Shown here in pieces: positions 3,626 through 6,375 of a stretch of 6,375 nt of DNA (its first letter is position 1; the number at the start of each line of letters is the position of its first letter). The notes beneath the pieces were generated by a model. The model worked only from the letters and a program-made list of their open reading frames with translations. It was not told the origin of the DNA and ran no database searches. The DNA is from an uncultured Coriobacteriaceae bacterium (lineage in GTDB: Bacteria; Actinomycetota; Coriobacteriia; Coriobacteriales; QAMH01). The translations under genes and the position numbers were made by a program. The stretch lies in the NCBI GenBank assembly GCA_902783925.1, contig CACZSV010000128.1, positions 1 through 6,375 of the forward strand, written 5' to 3'.

Positions 3626-6322
3626 CTACCAGCTCTTCTTCAATGTAAGCACGTTGCTTTTGTCATCCACGCGCTCGTAGCTCATCTCGTCGACGCTCTT
3701 CTTTGCCATCAGGATACCGAGTCCGCCGACGGGTACGTCCATTACGTCGTCGTATTCGTCGGCCCTGGCGGCGTCCTCCTTGGCTAGCGGGTTGTACGGC
3801 ACGCCGTCGTCCGCTATCTGGACGGTCAGCGTCGGTGGGGCGGGGGAGTACTCGAACTGGATACGGGCGATGCCCGGGTTCTCTTCGGTGGCATCTGGGT
3901 ACGCATACAGGCACACGTTCGTGAACAGCTCCTCGCAGGCGATGTCCAGCTGTCCGTAGACCGGTTTGGGCGCTCGCCGTCGATAGAGCTCGGCATGGAT
4001 ATAGTTGACCACGTGCACCAGCTGGTCGAGTCTCGCGTCCAGCACCATCGTGGCCTTTGCCTCGGGCGGTACGCCGTATTTGAGGGACAGCATCGTGATG
4101 TCGTCGGATTGCTCGGCGTCTTGCGTGAACTCGGTCAGGGCACGGCGCACACCGACGCATATCGATCGCGGGTTCATTCCGATGTAATGGCCAAGCGTTT
4201 CCTCGAGCCGCTCCTCTCCGAACAGCTCGTTCTCGACGCTCATCGCCTCGGTCACGCCATCGGTATAGAGATAGAGCGTGTCTTCTTTTGCCAGGTCGAG
4301 TTCCAGCTTGTCGTAGGGGATACCATCGAAGAGCCCCAGAGGCATTCCCGAGACGTCCTTGAGCCAGCTCCATGAGTCTTCGTGAAGCAGCAGCGGGGGG
4401 TTGTGCCCGGCGTTGACGTACTCGACATGCCCTGTCTCGTAGTCGATGACGCATACCAGCGCGGTGACGAACATACCCGCTTCGTTGCCGAGGCACAGCT
4501 GATGGTTGGAGGAGTTGACGGCCTCGTCCACCGGCAGGCCAGCCTCCAGGTGGTTACGGAGCTGCGTCTTGGCCGCCATCATGAACAACGCCGCTGGGAT
4601 GCCCTTGCCGGAGACATCTGCCAAGAAGAAGCCGATCTTGGTTGTTTGCTCTATCTCGAAGAAGTCGTAGAAGTCTCCGCCGACCTCCTTGGCCGTCTTC
4701 ATCGAGCCGTAGATATCGAACTTGTCGATATGCGGGAAGGCGGGGAACTCGGTGGGAATCGCGTCCTCTTGGATGGCTTTGGCGGTGGCGAGATCCTGGG
4801 CGTTCTTCTGCTCCACTTCCTCGATTGTATGTTTAAGTGCAACCACCGTTGCGTTGATGCCTGTGGAGAGCGACTCGAACTCGACCGTGTCTTGGTCATG
4901 CACGCGCACATTCAGGTCTCCGAATGTGATCTTCTCGAGTGAGGAGTTGGTGTCGTCTATGCGGCGGACAACCATCTTGCGCAGCAGGATGTTGGCAAGT
5001 ATCCCAATCGAAGCAATGAGAAGCGCCGCCAAGATGGTTGCAGCTGTCATGATTCCGGACCTTGTGGCATACACCATGTCAGGTTTCCACATCATCGCCA
5101 CGTATCCCGTGTCGTTCTTTACCACGCCCACGTACAGGGGAGCTGTCGGCATTTGCCCATCGGGTCCCGGTATCTGCAGCTGGTCAATATGACCCAAGGT
5201 CGATACATATTCCAATACATAGCAAGTATTGGGAGACACGCCCTCGACTTCAGGGAAGCCCTCGAAATCAGAGTTCAAGTAATCGGTGATTCGCGAGAAC
5301 GAATCGCCGACGGGCCATCTCTCATCATCGTCGGTTGCGAGTATGGTGCCGGCCCTGTCGGTGATAACGACCTGTCCGTCGAGCTTCGTGTCGTATCCCT
5401 CCAGCAAGCGTTGAGGATTGGTTGTAAGCGTGCCCTCATCTTCAGATATATGAAGTTGAGAGGCGAGATAGTCGGCTTCGCTGATAATGGTTTCATTAGC
5501 GGATCGCAGGTTAGTGACCGTTGCGTACGTGAAGATGGCCGAGCTGGCTGCCATAAACACGATGGTTGATACCAACAACATCCAATTCTGGAAAATCGTG
5601 GACAACTTCCGCTTCTTATGCTCGCGAATGACCCTGCCTACTACGTTATTGGCGATGAGGCAAAACGCCGCTGCCGCCAATGCATCCACGAGAATTTGGA
5701 CGGTTACTCCAACTTCAGATATGAAGAGATATGCGCGGAGCACCTCCATCGGGTAGCCATACATCGCCTCATATACAGCCAAAGCGACGCAGACGAGCGC
5801 TATGCTCATGGCAGCGGAGAGGAGGAGGCATACAAGGAAAATCAAGACGGATTTTGCTACAGGCGAGAGCTTACTCTTGGTGATAAAAGAGAACGCAAGT
5901 CCTGCCACTCCGCCTAATATCGTGAACAGGACGAATGTGTTGGTCGGAATTGTGAGGTAGTGGACCTCGTAGAAGTCCAGTGGGAATAGGCTCGCATGCG
6001 CGAAAAGCACCGCTCCCGAATACAATCCTAGAAGCAACCCCGTGAGGGGGCCGAACATGATGGCCCCCATCATGAGCGGAGCTATCGCGAGGATGGCGTA
6101 TATGGGGTTGCCTGCGATTTCGCCCAGTGGGAAAAACGCCAACTGGCAAAACGAGAGCGCAGCGATGGCGACCACGGTGAACACCAATGCTACGATGCGC
6201 TCGGATGAGCTGGCATCCACCATCCGCCCCCAGAAAAGCCTGGACAGTTTGCCGCCGCTCGAAGCATCCAATTGCTTGTTGTCCTCCACGCGCCGAATGC
6301 CCATTACACTTTCTGACTGCAT
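3626..6322 (-). CDS. Membrane SpoIIE-type PP2C phosphatase fused to RsbW-like ATPase
   Basis: An 898-residue signalling protein. Residues about 43-228 hold roughly six membrane segments, with GPLTGLLLGLYSGAV (91-105) recalling ECF-transporter S-component folds. TM 247-269, an extracytoplasmic region (about 270-420, probably Cache/PAS-like) and TM 423-447 follow. HAMP-like and helical linker sequence covers 447-520. The SpoIIE/PP2C domain (about 533-748) keeps its metal-binding and catalytic motifs: GGDFYDFF (548-555), ADVSGKG (568-574), NAGHNPP (637-643), TDGVTEA (687-693) and SDDITM (739-744). The C-terminal HATPase_c domain (about 757-896) has N-box EELFTN (797-802), G1 DDGVPYNP (838-845) and G2 GGLGI (866-870). 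By analogy with RsbU/RsbW it should dephosphorylate, and perhaps phosphorylate, a STAS anti-anti-sigma factor in response to an external signal; no STAS gene is in view. The start is uncertain: ATG 6322 lies in a hairpin with a poor ribosome site, and ATG 6304 (892 residues, preceded by AGAAAG) is a good alternative. Confidence 0.95.
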   Translation of the reverse strand: MQSESVMGIRRVEDNKQLDASSGGKLSRLFWGRMVDASSSERIVALVFTVVAIAALSFCQLAFFPLGEIAGNPIYAILAIAPLMMGAIMFGPLTGLLLGLYSGAVLFAHASLFPLDFYEVHYLTIPTNTFVLFTILGGVAGLAFSFITKSKLSPVAKSVLIFLVCLLLSAAMSIALVCVALAVYEAMYGYPMEVLRAYLFISEVGVTVQILVDALAAAAFCLIANNVVGRVIREHKKRKLSTIFQNWMLLVSTIVFMAASSAIFTYATVTNLRSANETIISEADYLASQLHISEDEGTLTTNPQRLLEGYDTKLDGQVVITDRAGTILATDDDERWPVGDSFSRITDYLNSDFEGFPEVEGVSPNTCYVLEYVSTLGHIDQLQIPGPDGQMPTAPLYVGVVKNDTGYVAMMWKPDMVYATRSGIMTAATILAALLIASIGILANILLRKMVVRRIDDTNSSLEKITFGDLNVRVHDQDTVEFESLSTGINATVVALKHTIEEVEQKNAQDLATAKAIQEDAIPTEFPAFPHIDKFDIYGSMKTAKEVGGDFYDFFEIEQTTKIGFFLADVSGKGIPAALFMMAAKTQLRNHLEAGLPVDEAVNSSNHQLCLGNEAGMFVTALVCVIDYETGHVEYVNAGHNPPLLLHEDSWSWLKDVSGMPLGLFDGIPYDKLELDLAKEDTLYLYTDGVTEAMSVENELFGEERLEETLGHYIGMNPRSICVGVRRALTEFTQDAEQSDDITMLSLKYGVPPEAKATMVLDARLDQLVHVVNYIHAELYRRRAPKPVYGQLDIACEELFTNVCLYAYPDATEENPGIARIQFEYSPAPPTLTVQIADDGVPYNPLAKEDAARADEYDDVMDVPVGGLGILMAKKSVDEMSYERVDDKSNVLTLKKSW

Positions 6323-6335
6323 CCCGTTGGGATGC
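6319..6335 (-). other. Perfect hairpin over the first possible start codon
   Basis: On the minus strand GCAUCCC, AAC, GGGAUGC forms a seven-pair stem with a three-base loop. The AUG at 6322-6320 lies in its 3' arm. If 6322 is the true start, initiation would be hindered; if 6304 is used, the hairpin sits in the leader just before the AGAAAG ribosome site. The remaining 40 bases to the window edge show no convincing promoter. Confidence 0.5.
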
Positions 6336-6375
6336 TTGCGTCGGTCGGTTGTCTTAGAGTGATGGCAACCCTGAG

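Noticed and set aside
3663..4496. Minus-strand 277-residue frame overlapping the phosphatase gene
   Set aside because: It is an Arg/Pro/Gly-rich out-of-frame translation inside the catalytic domains of the confirmed gene, so it is a composition artefact.

Overview
The window holds four protein genes on a moderately GC-rich bacterial chromosome segment. The gene content suggests a Coriobacteriia/Eggerthellaceae-like anaerobic actinobacterium: a large fused SpoIIE phosphatase/ATPase, a His-rich MarR regulator, and an AGCS symporter behind a glycine riboswitch. This placement is an inference from family resemblance only. No rRNA, tRNA, CRISPR array, transposase or phage gene was seen.

Left part (1-1830, minus strand): a complete sodium:alanine/glycine symporter (AGCS family) ends at the left edge. 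Its gene is preceded by a long leader. In transcription order the leader has a -35/-10 promoter (1827-1799), a helix followed by a recognisable glycine riboswitch aptamer (about 1780-1657), a small hairpin (1639-1625), and a Shine-Dalgarno region that can pair with an upstream CU-rich segment. The arrangement suggests that intracellular glycine controls synthesis of a glycine/alanine importer.

Middle (1831-2671): a divergently transcribed MarR-type repressor carries an unusual His/Gly-rich insert (12 His in 38 residues) between its first helix and the winged helix. Its promoter lies inside a near-perfect 14-bp inverted repeat, a likely autoregulatory operator, and two 9-bp direct repeats one helical turn apart lie just upstream of the -35. 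The gap after the gene (2564-2671) contains two GC-rich hairpins between the convergent transcription units; neither has a clear U-tract.

Right part (2672-6375, minus strand): a probable two-gene operon. The first gene encodes an approximately 892-898-residue membrane protein with an N-terminal multi-TM domain, an extracytoplasmic sensor-like region, HAMP, SpoIIE/PP2C phosphatase, and an RsbW-like HATPase domain, all with intact catalytic motifs. The second gene starts 21 bases downstream with a strong ribosome site and encodes a zinc-ribbon/coiled-coil protein of unknown function. The first gene looks like a one-protein version of the RsbU/RsbW partner switch; its STAS anti-anti-sigma partner is not visible here.

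Most noteworthy points: the glycine riboswitch with a possible three-way SD/anti-SD/anti-anti-SD arrangement, the His-rich MarR protein with its operator-embedded promoter, the phosphatase-kinase fusion with its zinc-ribbon companion, and a perfect hairpin over the annotated start of the phosphatase gene.
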